DNA from: Symsagittifera roscoffensis
Lineage: Eukaryota; Xenacoelomorpha; Acoela; Convolutidae
Direction of reading: 5' to 3'
NCBI RefSeq assembly: GCF_963678635.1
Contig: NC_087069.1
Span: 12,282,530-12,346,529 of the forward strand
DNA: 64,000 nt
The first letter of the stretch is position 1, and each line of letters opens with the position of its first letter. The translations under genes were made by a program, and so were the position numbers. Below are positions 10,604 through 22,437 of the stretch, one piece after another. The notes below the pieces were generated by a model, which did no database searches, was not told the DNA's origin, and saw only the letters and a program-made list of their open reading frames with translations.

Positions 10604-10837
10604 TTATGTTTGCAAATGAAAATCTAAATTCATTGCTAGTAGTATTCTAAATATAAAAGTTTGTTCTGGCTTTTGCCGAACTATCATATAGCTATATGGC
10701 AAGTTTCTACTTTGTCGTATGTCGTCTCTGGTTCGAGGTCTTCTTCCAATTCCGGGTAGTTCTGTTATGGTTCGGAATATTGGCTCTGATATATTGAGTC
10801 GTAGAGACATTTCGATTAAATTATTGTCGTGTAACAT
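10604..10837 (-). CDS. Leader ORF of 77 codons, doubtful
   Basis: An ATG-started ORF just inside the leader. The equivalent ORF at 13966-14199 in B has the same start, length and stop, with about ten amino-acid differences scattered through it. No domain, signal peptide or membrane segment is visible; the product would be basic and Leu/Arg-rich. Conservation of the underlying DNA (packaging or primer region) would explain the same pattern, and a long upstream ORF would hinder gag translation unless spliced out. It may not be a gene. Confidence 0.2.
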   Translation of the reverse strand: MLHDNNLIEMSLRLNISEPIFRTITELPGIGRRPRTRDDIRQSRNLPYSYMIVRQKPEQTFIFRILLAMNLDFHLQT

Positions 10838-10902
10838 TTTGTAAATGTTTTTGTCTAATTTCTAATCTATTTTGGTTAATTCTAAGCTTTTAAGGTCTTG
10901 TT

Positions 10903-10922
10903 CGAGACTTATGGTCGCACCA
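10903..10922 (-). promoter_or_regulatory. Candidate primer-binding site of copy A
   Basis: Two bases after the LTR end the sense strand reads TGGTGCGACCATAAGTCTCG. TGG complements a tRNA CCA end, which fits a minus-strand primer site. The same word follows the LTR in B (13350-13369). The complement does not fit a complete standard tRNA acceptor and T-arm by eye, and I could not name the tRNA. Confidence 0.4.
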
Positions 10923-10924
10923 GA

Positions 10925-11333
10925 TGAGTTAGGACCGAGTTGGTTAACTCATAGAGTAATTTCGGATAGGGTACACCGTCTGCTCGTCACGCTATCTTAT
11001 TTTCGGCCGGATAGATTGTGCAACTTCTTAGTCTAATACCGATCCTAATCTTACTCTTATACTATCTAGTCTCAGGTTGTTTAACTAGTCTCTGCTAGGC
11101 TCAATAGATCTAGGGTATACTGGTTTATTGCGGCTGCTGAAGTGCTCGGGAGAGTCCAACTAATTTCTAAGTTAAATTCAAATCTCTCTGGTGCTGAAAT
11201 TACAAGTAATTTCAGCACTTACAAATAAGTGGGTTGTTAGTTAGATGGATCGTGATTGGTTAATATTAAATACTTTACATTGGTAAAACATTTAATTTAT
11301 CCAATCATAAAATATAGTTTAGATCAGGTTCCA
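10925..11333 (-). repeat. 5' LTR of copy A
   Basis: A 409-bp repeat starting TGGAACC and ending CTAACTCA in sense orientation (canonical TG...CA). It matches the 3' LTRs of B (51576-51986) and C (54418-54827) over its whole length and alignment stops at both ends. It carries a near-perfect palindrome at 11191-11218 and an AATAAA polyadenylation word (plus strand 11124-11129). Confidence 0.9.
11191..11218. repeat. 28-bp palindrome in the A/B/C family LTR
   Basis: GTGCTGAAATTAC, 2-base centre, then its exact complement. Present in every LTR copy: 13258-13285, 13789-13816, 51691-51718 (all exact arms) and 54685-54712 (one mismatch). Candidate binding site for a dimeric factor or a hairpin. Confidence 0.75.
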
Positions 11334-13018
11334 AATGACGCATAAATTTTTTTATATCAAAAACTATTGTTTCGATCGCCAAACATTGACTGAGTAAAAA
11401 AATCACACCAAGCATAAATATTCCTTTTTCAGAAGTCAAAAAAAAATCAAAACGTCAACAAAATCAAAAATAAATAGAAGAAGCAAAACGTCAAAAATGA
11501 AGTATAAACAACGGGGAAAACACCAGAATTTGATTTTTGCTTTACTATTGATACGTTTAAAAACTTAAGTTGTCAAAAAAGGAAAACTAAAAAACAGCAG
11601 ATCCTAATATTGGAATATCAACAAAGGTGCAGATTCCTTTTAAAAACGGCGCGTTAAAGATAAAATTATAGACTCCAAAAATTGATGCTCTGTCAACATA
11701 AAAAACATAGTTCTGATGCAAAAATGCAAATTGTCCTTCAAGAAACAAAACGTGTGTCAATGTTACTTTATTATGACATATTTATGTAGTACACAACTAC
11801 TAACTTTCTGTTTCTGCAAGATAGGTTCTGCAATTGTTAAAAAATAGATATTTGACTTGACGTATGTCATATCAGATTTGTAAACTTCTGGAGAAATGAA
11901 GATAATTGAATGAATACAACAAGACATGAGAGGAATAACGGAAAATTGGGTTTCTTGTATTTGAGAGTAAACTCAATCGGATGTTCAGTTTTGAGCTAGA
12001 GCTCCAAAATTGCTGAAATTTGCAAAAGTTTTAAATTTGCTTTTATCAAAAGCAAGTCAAATCTTTGGGTTTTATTAGGGATCCAATGGTGAAACTTATA
12101 GAAATTTCCAGGCTTATATTTCGAAACCCCATCAACTTAAGCCTCGGACACTTTTTAGAATCCGAAATTTAACTACCTTCTGATAAAAAACAGAAAAGGG
12201 AAAAAAATTCCAGCTAATCAGTTTTTTGATCCTAAACAAGGCGAACGAAACATTTATTTTCTGTAGAAAAAATCAATTCGAAAAAACTGATTATCCAAAA
12301 AAAGGTGTTTGGAGAGATTTTGACTCAGGGGAGGTGAGCAGGGCTCGGGTAGGAGCAGAAGGAAACTGTATTTTTCAACGTTCATTACAAAATCATAAAA
12401 CTATCATCCCTTCTCTTCTCATACCCCCATTCATATCCCCTCCTCTTTCTAAACGATTTTAGCTTCGGCAGTTCCTTCAAGGAAATTGACGTGGAAATAT
12501 ATCAAATCTTTTCTTTCTTTCTGATTTACGTTTAACATGGCTAACAAGTCTTCCTAGAATTCTGCGGCATAGTTTTCAGGAGCTTCAGATAAACAACACC
12601 AGTAAAAGTCAGTCAGATCAACCCGGGTTCCCAACCATAGAAGATAATGCGCAACCATACACATCCATGCATGATTTGTATGGAAAATGACCAATCATAC
12701 GTGGCACAAACGTTTGTTTCAAAAACCCTCATATAGCTTTTGAACCGATTAAGTTAGTGAAAAAACGGTTTATTCTCCTTATGCGAGCTGTTGTTAAGAT
12801 ATCCAAAAAACGTTCACCATGCAAATCATACGTCGCAACATATATGGTGCTACCTATGGAAGAGATTTTTCACAATTTTTTTTTTCTCTGGAAAACCAAG
12901 AAAATAGAAGTTAAATGACAAAACTTACTGAGAAAAAATATCTGTAGTACACAAAACGCTTTTATTAGGTTCTTCTTTTTTTTCACCGTGCAAACCTTAT
13001 GTCGCACCATAAATGGTG
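11334..13018. other. AT-rich spacer between copies A and B, no gene seen
   Basis: Flanking sequence with homopolymer runs. The only ORF of note (12226-12462, 78 codons) has no coding signature. A degenerate repeat of about 50 bp occurs near 12816-12870 and 12980-13034 (TTCACCRTGCAAA...GGTGCT). It may be host DNA or remnants of older elements. Confidence 0.6.
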
Positions 13019-13138
13019 CTATTTATGGAAACGATGTTCCATACAAAAGCAACTTTAATAGAGCGGGCAACAGCACAACCAAAATTGACGAAATTTTGTA
13101 AATTTCGGGGTTTATTTGCATTTTCAAAGTTTGAGGGG

Positions 13139-13142
13139 GTAA
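13139..13142. repeat. Target-site duplication GTAA, left side of B
   Basis: GTAA immediately precedes TGGAACC. The same four bases (51987-51990) follow the 3' LTR. This fits the 4-6 bp typical of Ty3/Gypsy integration and fixes B's boundaries. Confidence 0.6.
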
Positions 13143-13347
13143 TGGAACCTGATCTAAACTATATTTTATGATTGGATAAATTAGATATTTTACCACTGTA
13201 AAGTATTTAATATTAATCAATCATGATCCATCTAACTAACAACCCACTTATTTGTAAGTGCTGAAATTACTTGTAATTTCAGCACCAGAGAGATTTGAAT
13301 TTAACTTAGAAATTACTCTATGAGTTAACCACATCGGTTCTAACTCC
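13143..13347 (+). repeat. 5' LTR of B, first copy, internally deleted
   Basis: Starts TGGAACC and ends CTAACTCC. Compared with B's own 3' LTR (411 bp) it lacks about 205 bp between two GAAATTA words, with one GAAATTA left at the junction. The missing part includes the AATAAA-type position and the TATAAGA-like word, so this LTR is probably a dead promoter. Confidence 0.85.
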
Positions 13348-13673
13348 TCTGGTGCGACCATAAGTCTCGAATAAGACTTTAATAGCTTAGAATTAACCAA
13401 AAACAGATTAGAATTTAGACAAAACATTTTCAAAATGTTATACGATAATAATTTAATCGAAATGTCTCTACGACTCAATAGATCAGAGCCGACATTCCGA
13501 ACGATAACAGAACTACCCGGAATTGAAAGAAGACCTCGACCAAGAGGTTCTATTTATGGAAACGATGTTCCATACAAAAGCAACTTTAATAGAGCGGGCA
13601 ACAGCACAACCAAAATTGACGAAATTTTGTAAATTTCGGGGTTTATTTGCATTTTCAAAGTTTGAGGGGGTAA

Positions 13674-13878
13674 TGGAACCTGATCTAAACTATATTTTAT
13701 GATTGGATAAATTAGATATTTTACCACTGTAAAGTATTTAATATTAATCAATCATGATCCATCTAACTAACAACCCACTTATTTGTAAGTGCTGAAATTA
13801 CTTGTAATTTCAGCACCAGAGAGATTTGAATTTAACTTAGAAATTACTCTATGAGTTAACCACATCGGTTCTAACTCC
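13674..13878 (+). repeat. 5' LTR of B, second copy (tandem duplicate)
   Basis: Same 205-bp deleted LTR, 531 bp downstream, sharing the deletion. The deletion therefore predates the duplication. It is preceded by the same GTAA and followed by a primer-site-like word with one change (TGGTGAGACC). Confidence 0.85.
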
Positions 13879-15125
13879 TCTGGTGAGACCATAAGTCTCG
13901 AATAAGACTTTAATAGCTTAGAATTAACCAAAAACAGATTAGAATTTAGACAAAACATTTTCAAAATGTTATACGATAATAATTTAATCGAAATGTCTCT
14001 ACGACTCAATAGATCAGAGCCGACATTCCGAACGATAACAGAACTACCCGGAATTGAAAGAAGACCTCGACCAAGAGACGACATACGACAAAGTAGAAAC
14101 TTATCAAATAGTTTTATGATCGTACGGCAAAAGCCAACACAAACTTTTATATTTAGAATCTTATTAGCAATGAATTTAGATTTTCATTTGCAAACATAAA
14201 ATTTTGAAGTCAATCTTCATGATCATTTCAGGCGCTAAACAAAATTATTATGATACAATAACGACTGATAAAAAGATCTCAGATCGTTTTCTTAATTTCT
14301 GCAGTCTTATATAAAACATATTTGAAAAATATTTATTGAAAATGAAAATAAAAATTAGTAGCATGATAATAAATTGTTAGTAATTATAAAATCATCTGTT
14401 GTCCCAGCTTCATCACCTAAACATAACAGCAATCATAAGCTCACTAATATCATCAAAAAACTAAATCTTTTTCCTTAATAAATTTAAACCAAATTAAACT
14501 TATATTCGCTTAATTTTAAAATTAGATCATCAAGGCTTATCCTTGGATCTTAATAAATTTTCTATTTTATTAAATTTAGAACCTGATCATCAAGGCCTAT
14601 CCTTGGATCAAAAAGAACCATTTTGTTCTCCCCCACCTACTTAACAAGTGTCTAATGACCTCAAACGTCGATTCACTATCCAACCCTTCCAAAAGACCCA
14701 AGACTAATAGAAATTTTTAAATAAAATTAACCATTCAAATTAGAATAAACAGTGAAGAACTTCGATTATTCATCCTTCACTTGAACCCTCCTCTTACCAG
14801 ACCCAGGATAGATCTTAGACTTAGTAAGTTTAAAATAGTATCTAAAGAACTACTTGCGTTCTAATTATATCTGAACCTTGTGGATCGATTTACTATTCTC
14901 CAACCCTTGAACACAATCACTACCCCTGAGTAAGATTCGGTAAGTTAGCACCTTAGCTTAGACTAGCCACGAGAAAGTAAAAAATGTTTCCTCGGAATCG
15001 ATATACTTTTCTCTCCAACCCTAAATAGAAAAACCCAGGTTAAGCTAACCAAAAAATCGTAAGGACTAACAGTCTAAGAAATAGAAAATACCTAACAACT
15101 TTTTGCATCCCTCATTCTAAACCTT
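13879..15125 (+). other. 5' leader of copy B
   Basis: Equivalent to A's leader: two hairpin words (14525-14549 exact; 14585-14609 with one loop change), three TCGAT...CCAACCC words (14668-14686, 14882-14906, 14994-15021), a GTAAGTT donor-like site at 14940, and the 77-codon leader ORF at 13966-14199. Confidence 0.7.
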
Positions 15126-15587
15126 ATGTCATTCAAAAATCTGGGAAATAAATAAACAATCATTTTACACAACTGTGAGATAGATAAACAAAAATACGAT
15201 CTTGTCATCACACCTCATACACAAACAGTTGGATACATTAGAACAAAACGACTAACAATAAAAAGAAAAATAATAAACAAACAAAGACAAATCACACGAA
15301 AAAGATTTTCAAAAAATAGAAACGCATTTTCAGAATCAGAAGCCAGCAATTTAGATGAACTCTACAAATTCAAAGAATCAATTGATAAAAATTGTCCCAT
15401 TCACGATCAAATATATTTTTCCGATTCAGAAACAACTTCAAATTCATCAAAAAGAGGAAAAAGAAGAATAAAAAAGCAATACAAACACAAACCAGTACAC
15501 TTGTATAATTGGAATCAATCAATTAGACACATCGATAGTAATATATTAACAATCATTAAACAAAAAAATGAGCCACTCTCAAAGTGA
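15126..15587 (+). pseudogene. ORF1 of copy B (one premature stop)
   Basis: Same frame and nearly the same length as the 155-aa ORF1 of A (154 codons including stop). A CAA-to-TAA change stops it at codon 10; I saw no other stop or frameshift. The basic clusters are kept. It overlaps the gag ATG at 15568 exactly as in A. Confidence 0.7.
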
Positions 15588-15720
15588 CGATAGTCCAGAT
15601 GATGAAGAGGTTTACCCCTTCCTCATAGATGCACCCGATAATAGAGGGCAGCATGACTTTTGCAAGAATTTACTCCTAAATTTGTTTGAACCCGGAATCA
15701 GCCCATGCAAAACAGAAATG

Positions 15721-17460
15721 CCAGATGTAAAAATCAAAAGACAAATTATAGAACATTATCTGAAAGATATATGTAATTTAACACAACAATACGGAATCTA
15801 CACCATAGAATTCAGTACACCAAATCCGAATCACCGCAAAAAAGTAATTCAAACAGACGATCTTGACTTAGAATTTTCAAAAGTATTCTTAGAATATATT
15901 AAAAGCGTACAATATCATAACTCACAAAGAGCAAACTCCATATTTACTAACGAAGTTTTTGCAATAATATATAGTTATATTTCAATAATAGAAAAAACAG
16001 AAATTCCAAATATCTCACCAACTGAGACATCCAAACATACAAAGGTACGACATGAAATCACACTATTTTCACCTTTCCTACATATAATTAAAGAAAATTT
16101 CACTAAAGACGAAGTTTCACAGCATACAAAACATGACTTACAAAAAATTTTGGCATGGCTTACAATAGATTATTTCACACATAATATAGATTTAATTTCA
16201 GACCTCAAAATTCAAATGATGATACCGCCATCACAGAACAGTCGACAATCAATCTCAAGTCAAGCAATATGTACAATATCTTATCAAAGAGATTATGTAA
16301 GAGTAGTACCATTAACCATTGATGCAACACCATTAAACTACAATACATTTTTACCTGATACGCGAAACAACAGTTTAATTTCAACCGTCATACACAATGA
16401 AAACCTTAATGGAACTAGGAATCTTACACATCAAGATATCCAAACACCATCACACTTTATAAATGAAGAAATCGTACAAACAACAACAACTACACAACAA
16501 AGCATTTCACCAATACGTCCATTTCAGCAGAATTTCCAGATGTAAAAATCAAAAGACAAATTATTGAACATTATCTGAAAGATATATGTAACTTAACACA
16601 ACAATATGGAATCTACACCATAGAATTTAGCACACCAAATACGAATCATCGTAAATATGTAATTCAAACAGATGATCTTGAATTAGAATTTTCAAAAGTA
16701 TTCTTAGAATATATTAAAAGCAAACAATATCATAAATCACAATGAGCAAACTCTATATTCACTAACAAAGTTTTTGCAAAAATATATACCTATATTTCTA
16801 TATTAGAAAAAACAGAATTTCAAAGTATCTCACCAACTGAAACATCCAAACATACAAAAGTACGAAATGAAATTGCATTATTTTCAACTTTTCTACATAT
16901 AATCAAAGAAAATTTCACTAAAGACGATGTTTCACAGCACACAAAACGTGACTTACAAAAAATTTTGGCATGGTTTATAATAGATTATTTCACACATAAT
17001 ATAGACTTAATTTCACAAGCAAGAAAAAATTTCAGACCTCAAAATCCAAATGATTATTTTGCCATTACAGAACAATCAGACTACGTCTGGGACCCTGAAT
17101 GGTCTCATCCTACATTTATAAATATTCCACAATCAATCTCAAGTCAAGCAAAAAGTACAATATCTTACCAAAGAGATTATGTAAAAGTAGTACCACTAAC
17201 CATTGATGCAACACCATTAAACTACAATACATTTTTACCTGATACACGAAATAACAGTTTAAAATTCGACCGTCATACACAATGAAAACCTTAATGGAAC
17301 TAGAAATCTTACACAACAAGATATTCAAACACCATCACACTTCATAAATGAAGAAATTGTCCAAACAACAACAACTACGCAACAAAGTATTTCAACAATA
17401 CACCCAAATTTAACAACACCAAAAAATAAAAACACTTCACTGGCACAAGTAACCTTACAA
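15721..17460 (+). repeat. Partial tandem duplication inside B gag
   Basis: The sequence from CCAGATGTAAAAATC at 15721 recurs from about 16536. Both runs cover the same N-terminal Gag region up to the TTTCACCAATACG-type end near 16515 and 17400. The second run keeps the WDPEW-containing segment that the first has lost, and it has its own stop near 16744. Confidence 0.8.
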
Positions 17461-20400
17461 TCAACCGTTAAATCTTCGGTTGCTCCAAAATATTCACATA
17501 TGGATTATCAAACATATAGAACCATGACAGTACCATCAAAACCACGAAGAACGTTCACAAGAAACACTTTTGCAGAACACAATTATAATTATGCACATTC
17601 GTCAAAAACAAACTACCCCCCACGAAAAACTAATAATAATCATGTATGTTCTCACTTTTGGGATAACCCAATGACAACAACCAACTCAGTAAATTTTCGA
17701 ACTAATGCACATCCTCCACAGGATCATAGTGAAAATTATCCATTCTTTCAACAAATTAAAAATAAAAAGCAAGCACCTCATCATACGGAATACTTATCAT
17801 CTGATGATGATTATTTACAACCAGACATTTTTGCAGATTATACCCAAGAATATCGCAAACAAGGATCGCGACGACCTCATACAAATAATAGAATTTTTTC
17901 TCCAAACCCAACAGATACACGAAATCAACAACCAATACATATGCCAAATCCAACTAATGTACAATCTTTTCAACCAATTCAACCACAAAACCCAATGACT
18001 ATGCACTCGTATCAACCAACTCAAATGCAAAATGAAATACCACTTCCATATTATCTTCAACAACACGAAATAACAAAAAATCAACTTTCAAATTTTTCGC
18101 AAATGCCAAATGCCGCAGAATGACTACAGATGACAATGAATCCATACCTCATGGGTGGATCATCAATAACATCAAATAAACCACTAATGGTATTTACAGG
18201 AACAGACCCTGAATATTCTGTAGAAGATTATTTAAATGCAGTAACAGCAAATTTAATTTTAAATATAGGACCTGAACCAATTAATACGCCACTACATCAA
18301 AGTTGGATACATAGACACATAGACGCACAGCGTTGATACAAACAACCTTAGATGGCGCAGCTCAAAAATGGTTTTCAGTATAACCTATAGAAATAAAATC
18401 AGACTGGAAAAGATTTACACAAGAATTTTCAAAATGTTTGACTCCGAAAAAAATAAACAACACCAAAGAGTTTTATGTAATGAAATTCGCAGATTACCAA
18501 AAGAAACCATCAAACAATTAGCAGTACGTAACGAAACACTAGTTCGAAAAGCATATTCACTTAATAAACATGACTATAAAAACACAAAAATGACAGAAAT
18601 TTTAATGATGACCTTAACACCTCAATTAAGGAAAATAGCAATAAAAAAGAGAGCATCTCATCCTTCTTCAATTCGAGAGCCAGATTTAGATTTTCGAAAA
18701 CTTGTAGACAAACTAGAACAAGCGGAAATCACAATGAAACTTGAAAAAACAGAAAATCTAAAACTACAATATGTTAATCGAATTGAAACAAAAACTACAC
18801 ATATAAATAACATACAGGAATCAAATACAGACCTAGTTGAAAAAATCACTGAAATACTAAATATTTATGAAAAAAACACCCAAATTTTAAAGGCAAACCA
18901 TCTCTCAAAAAATGGTGTAATTATTGCCGACGATACGGACATAGTATTTCCGAATGTAGACAAAAACGACAAGATAACCAAAACAAACCTCAAAAGCATA
19001 AAGAACCAAATAAATCGTTCTATCAATACATGAAAAAAGATCAAAATCTACCAAACAAAAATGTATACAGTAACAACAGTTCAGGAAAACCACTTCCGAA
19101 CAACACCAATTACACAAGGAATCAATCACCATATAACTCAAATTATAGAGGAAGATCACAAGAACGAAGAAATACACAGAATTCTTCACAAAATATTTAT
19201 AATCTATCAAATAGTCGAAATAACTATTCGAGATCAAATTCCAATGCAACACAATTTGTTTCTAGATCCAGTTCCCAATCAAACCCGAGAAATAAACACT
19301 ATTCAAATAATCAATCACGAAACTCCTCATACAACAGAAATAGAAACTATTCACATAACCGGAATAGAAATTATTCGAACAATCGAAATCAGAATCACCC
19401 GAACAATCGATCAAGGAATAACTCATATAATAGATCAAATTATCACAGATCAAATAACAATTATCAAAATAGATCACAAAATAATTCACAAAATCGAAAT
19501 TCAAGCTATAACAATCAATATAGAAATTATTCCCAGTCACCACATAGGAATAATAACCATTATAATAATTCTAAACATCGATACAGAAGTAGTACACCAA
19601 AACATCAAAGACATATTAATCAAGTACAGTCGAATGAAGAAACCACATCAGACCCCCCAGGTATTGATGACACAGGAAATAACGATTTACAACTAAATCA
19701 AATAAACTGTGGATCATCAGACACAGAAAGTGATACAGAAAATACCATCTCCGTAAATATGATAACAGTCGAAAACGACTACGAACCTATTATATATGAA
19801 CAACCTTTTACATCACATATATATGAAAATCAATTGGAACTCCTTCACAATTATTATATTGAACCCATCAATACTACACAAATTGCACAAGAAATAAATG
19901 AAATTAACACGGTAAATAAACCTGATGAAAATGACAAAACGAAATGTTTAAACACAAATCATATTTATCAAAATATACAAAAAGAACAACCCAGAGAAAA
20001 AATTTGGACAATACCATTTCTCTTAGAAAGTCCCAGAAACAAAGAATTTCAACCACCAGATCTTGAAATTGATTTTTTAATTGATTCAGGAGCAGAGTCA
20101 AACATAGTTAATATTCCCACATGGAATGAAATCAAAACATTACATCCAAAATTAACGCCTCTTGCAACCTCTAGTGAACTAGCAACAGCACAAGGATCAA
20201 CATTAGTAAATTATGGAAAAATCCGATTATTCCTCCTCCCCACAAGAACAATGGAGCAAAATAAAATTCTAAACAAACCATTTAAACAATTATTTCATAT
20301 CACTGATATTAAACACAATATCATTGGCATACCATTTATATCAGAATATATACCAACAATCAACATCTTGAATAGTAAAATACTGATCAAAGATAAGTAC

Positions 20401-22396
20401 ACAAAAACAAAAAATACAGCTGTAACATTTTTTCAAAGATCAAATAAACAACCATCATTCTTCTCAAAATTTTATCCAATTTATGACCAACAACGGAAAC
20501 ACCTGAAACCACTATCAGGAAATATATATAATTTTTCAATAAAACAAGTTCACCAATATGATAAAAGTCAAAATAAACAACAACTCTTTATGTCAGACTT
20601 TGAGTTTAAACCTATTCATAAGTTTTTCAAAATCACGATTTCATCCATAAAATATTTGAAAAATACGAATTCAGACATCATTTCGCTACATGTGTATAAC
20701 AATACACCGTATCAAGTAACATTACCCTTAGGATTTTTAGGATATTGCGAAACAAACGCTACAATATCACCCGTACATGAAATAGCATACCGCGTAAATA
20801 ATATACTCCAATTATTAGATATTTGTCAATCTACAATTCTTAACGAAGAGCTATCCATAAATAACATAATAGGCAATGAAAAGAGAAACACAGATTATTT
20901 CACAAAAACACCATATTTTAAACCAACATTCAATATCACAAATTACACAAAAGAACAACAACAATTTTTAACGATGTTTAACTTTGAACACTCACAAATT
21001 ACACAAACCGAATTTGACAAACTAGCAAAACAACTGTTAAGATATTCGACAGTCTACGCAACATCAAAATTTGATGTTGGGAAAATCAGTTCATCACTAC
21101 ATCTCCCGTTAAAACCTGACGCAGTTTTCCAAAAACAAAGAGCTAGTAAAGTACCATTTCCTTTACACGACAAAGTAAATAGATTACTTGATATCTTAGA
21201 ACAATCCAAAATTATCTCACCAGTAAACAAAGAAAAACAACCAAAAGGTAACACATTTATTAACCCTGTTATCATCCTAGCAAAAGGAGAATCATTAAAA
21301 ATAGTTTTAGACGCTAGATACCTCAATTCACTAATAGACGAATCAAAATGCAATTGGCCTATTGAACCAATACAAGTTATTTTAACAAAAATAAACGGAA
21401 AATGCTTTACAACCGCAGATATGAATAGTGCATACAATCAAACGCCACTAGATGAACAATCACGACGTTTAACACAATTTGTTATTGGAAATCAACAATA
21501 TGAATTCAACCGCCTATTCTATGGAATATCCATAGGACCAGCAGCATTTTCAGCGTTTATGAGCAAAATTTTTAGACCACTAATACTTAAGAAAAACGCA
21601 ATCACCTATTTAGACGATGTTTTTATGCAATCACAGACAAAAGAAGAAATGCTTACAGTTTTAGAACACTATCATAAAATACTTCAGAACGAAAATCTGA
21701 AGGCCGCCCCCGATAAATCACATTTTTTTTAAAAACGAGTTAAAATTTTAGGACATAATATAGAAAGAAACACAATCACTCCATTAAAATCACGCATTGA
21801 TGCTTTTCAAAAACTTCAACCACCAACAAACAAAAAGAAAAACCAAGAACTCCTTGGAATGTTAAATTTCTTAAGCAAGTACGTTTACAAAATGCAATTA
21901 AATTTAGGACCGTTCTATAATATCCTCAGACAACAAAATAATTTTGAATGGACAACTGAACATCAAACACGATTTGAAGAAATTAAAAAACTTCTAACTG
22001 AGCAAATTTCAAACACAATTCCAGATCCAAATCAACCATTCTATGCAATGTGCGATGCTTCAAATTTTGGCATCGGCGCAGCATTACTACAATCACACAG
22101 TGGTACAAATAAAATGAACCTTATATCAGCAAATTCCCGATTATTCACTCAAGCAGAGCTACGACTCTCAACTTTAATGAGAGAATGTACAGCTATACTT
22201 TATACACTTACAGAAAATGAATTTCTGATACTTGGATCAAAGCATCCAACAGTTTTATTCACAGATCATAAACCAATCATTTTTCTCTTCACACAAAAGT
22301 CAAATCCAAATCACCGAGTTTATAGATTTCAATTAATTCTAATGAAATTTCCAAACTTATATATAGTTTGGACAGCAGGAAAGAATCTTGCATTAA

Positions 22397-22437
22397 GTAT
22401 TTCGACTTAATGTACCAGATACATTAAGTCGAAATAC
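22397..22437 (+). repeat. Perfect 18-bp inverted repeat in B pol
   Basis: GTATTTCGACTTAATGTA, then the 5-base loop CCAGA, then the exact reverse complement. A has only the right arm, so the left arm is a templated snap-back insertion. It breaks the pol frame after RNase H. Confidence 0.85.

Larger units (their letters stand above)
9671..10924 (-). other. 5' leader of copy A
   Basis: About 1.25 kb of largely untranslated sequence between LTR and ORF1. It holds two copies of a hairpin word (10188-10212, 10248-10272), three copies of a TCGAT...CCAACCC word (9776-9803, 9891-9914, 10111-10130), a GTAAGTT splice-donor-like site at 9857 and a 77-codon ORF (10604-10837). All recur in B's leader, so the leader structure is conserved. 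Confidence 0.7.
1..11333 (-). mobile_element. Copy A of env-bearing Ty3/Gypsy LTR element (3' part beyond left edge)
   Basis: Minus-sense LTR retrotransposon whose 5' LTR begins at 11333. In sense order the window shows the LTR, a leader of about 1.25 kb, basic ORF1, an intact fused gag-pol and the start of the pol-env junction. Env, ORF4 and the 3' LTR lie off the left edge. Positions 1-1005 match the junction of copy C (61790-62801) almost base for base, so A and C are young relatives, whereas B is decayed. Domain order protease-RT-RNase H-integrase places it in Ty3/Gypsy (Metaviridae-like). Confidence 0.93.
13019..14080 (+). repeat. 531-bp tandem duplication of B's 5' flank, LTR and leader start
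   Basis: 13019-13546 is repeated at 13550-14077 with a constant 531-bp offset and very few differences (for example GTGCGACC against GTGAGACC after the LTR). The unit includes 124 bp of flank, the internally deleted LTR and about 200 bp of leader. Because it includes the flank, it arose after integration. Confidence 0.9.

Noticed and set aside
12226-12462. 78-codon plus ORF in the A-B spacer
   Set aside because: No domain, no homologous copy in the window, low-complexity composition.
9671-15125. Long inverted repeat around 11334-13142, as in Maverick/Polinton terminal repeats
   Set aside because: It is two oppositely oriented LTR elements with their own LTRs and different flanks; no Maverick genes (polymerase B, capsid, retrovirus-like integrase alone) are present.
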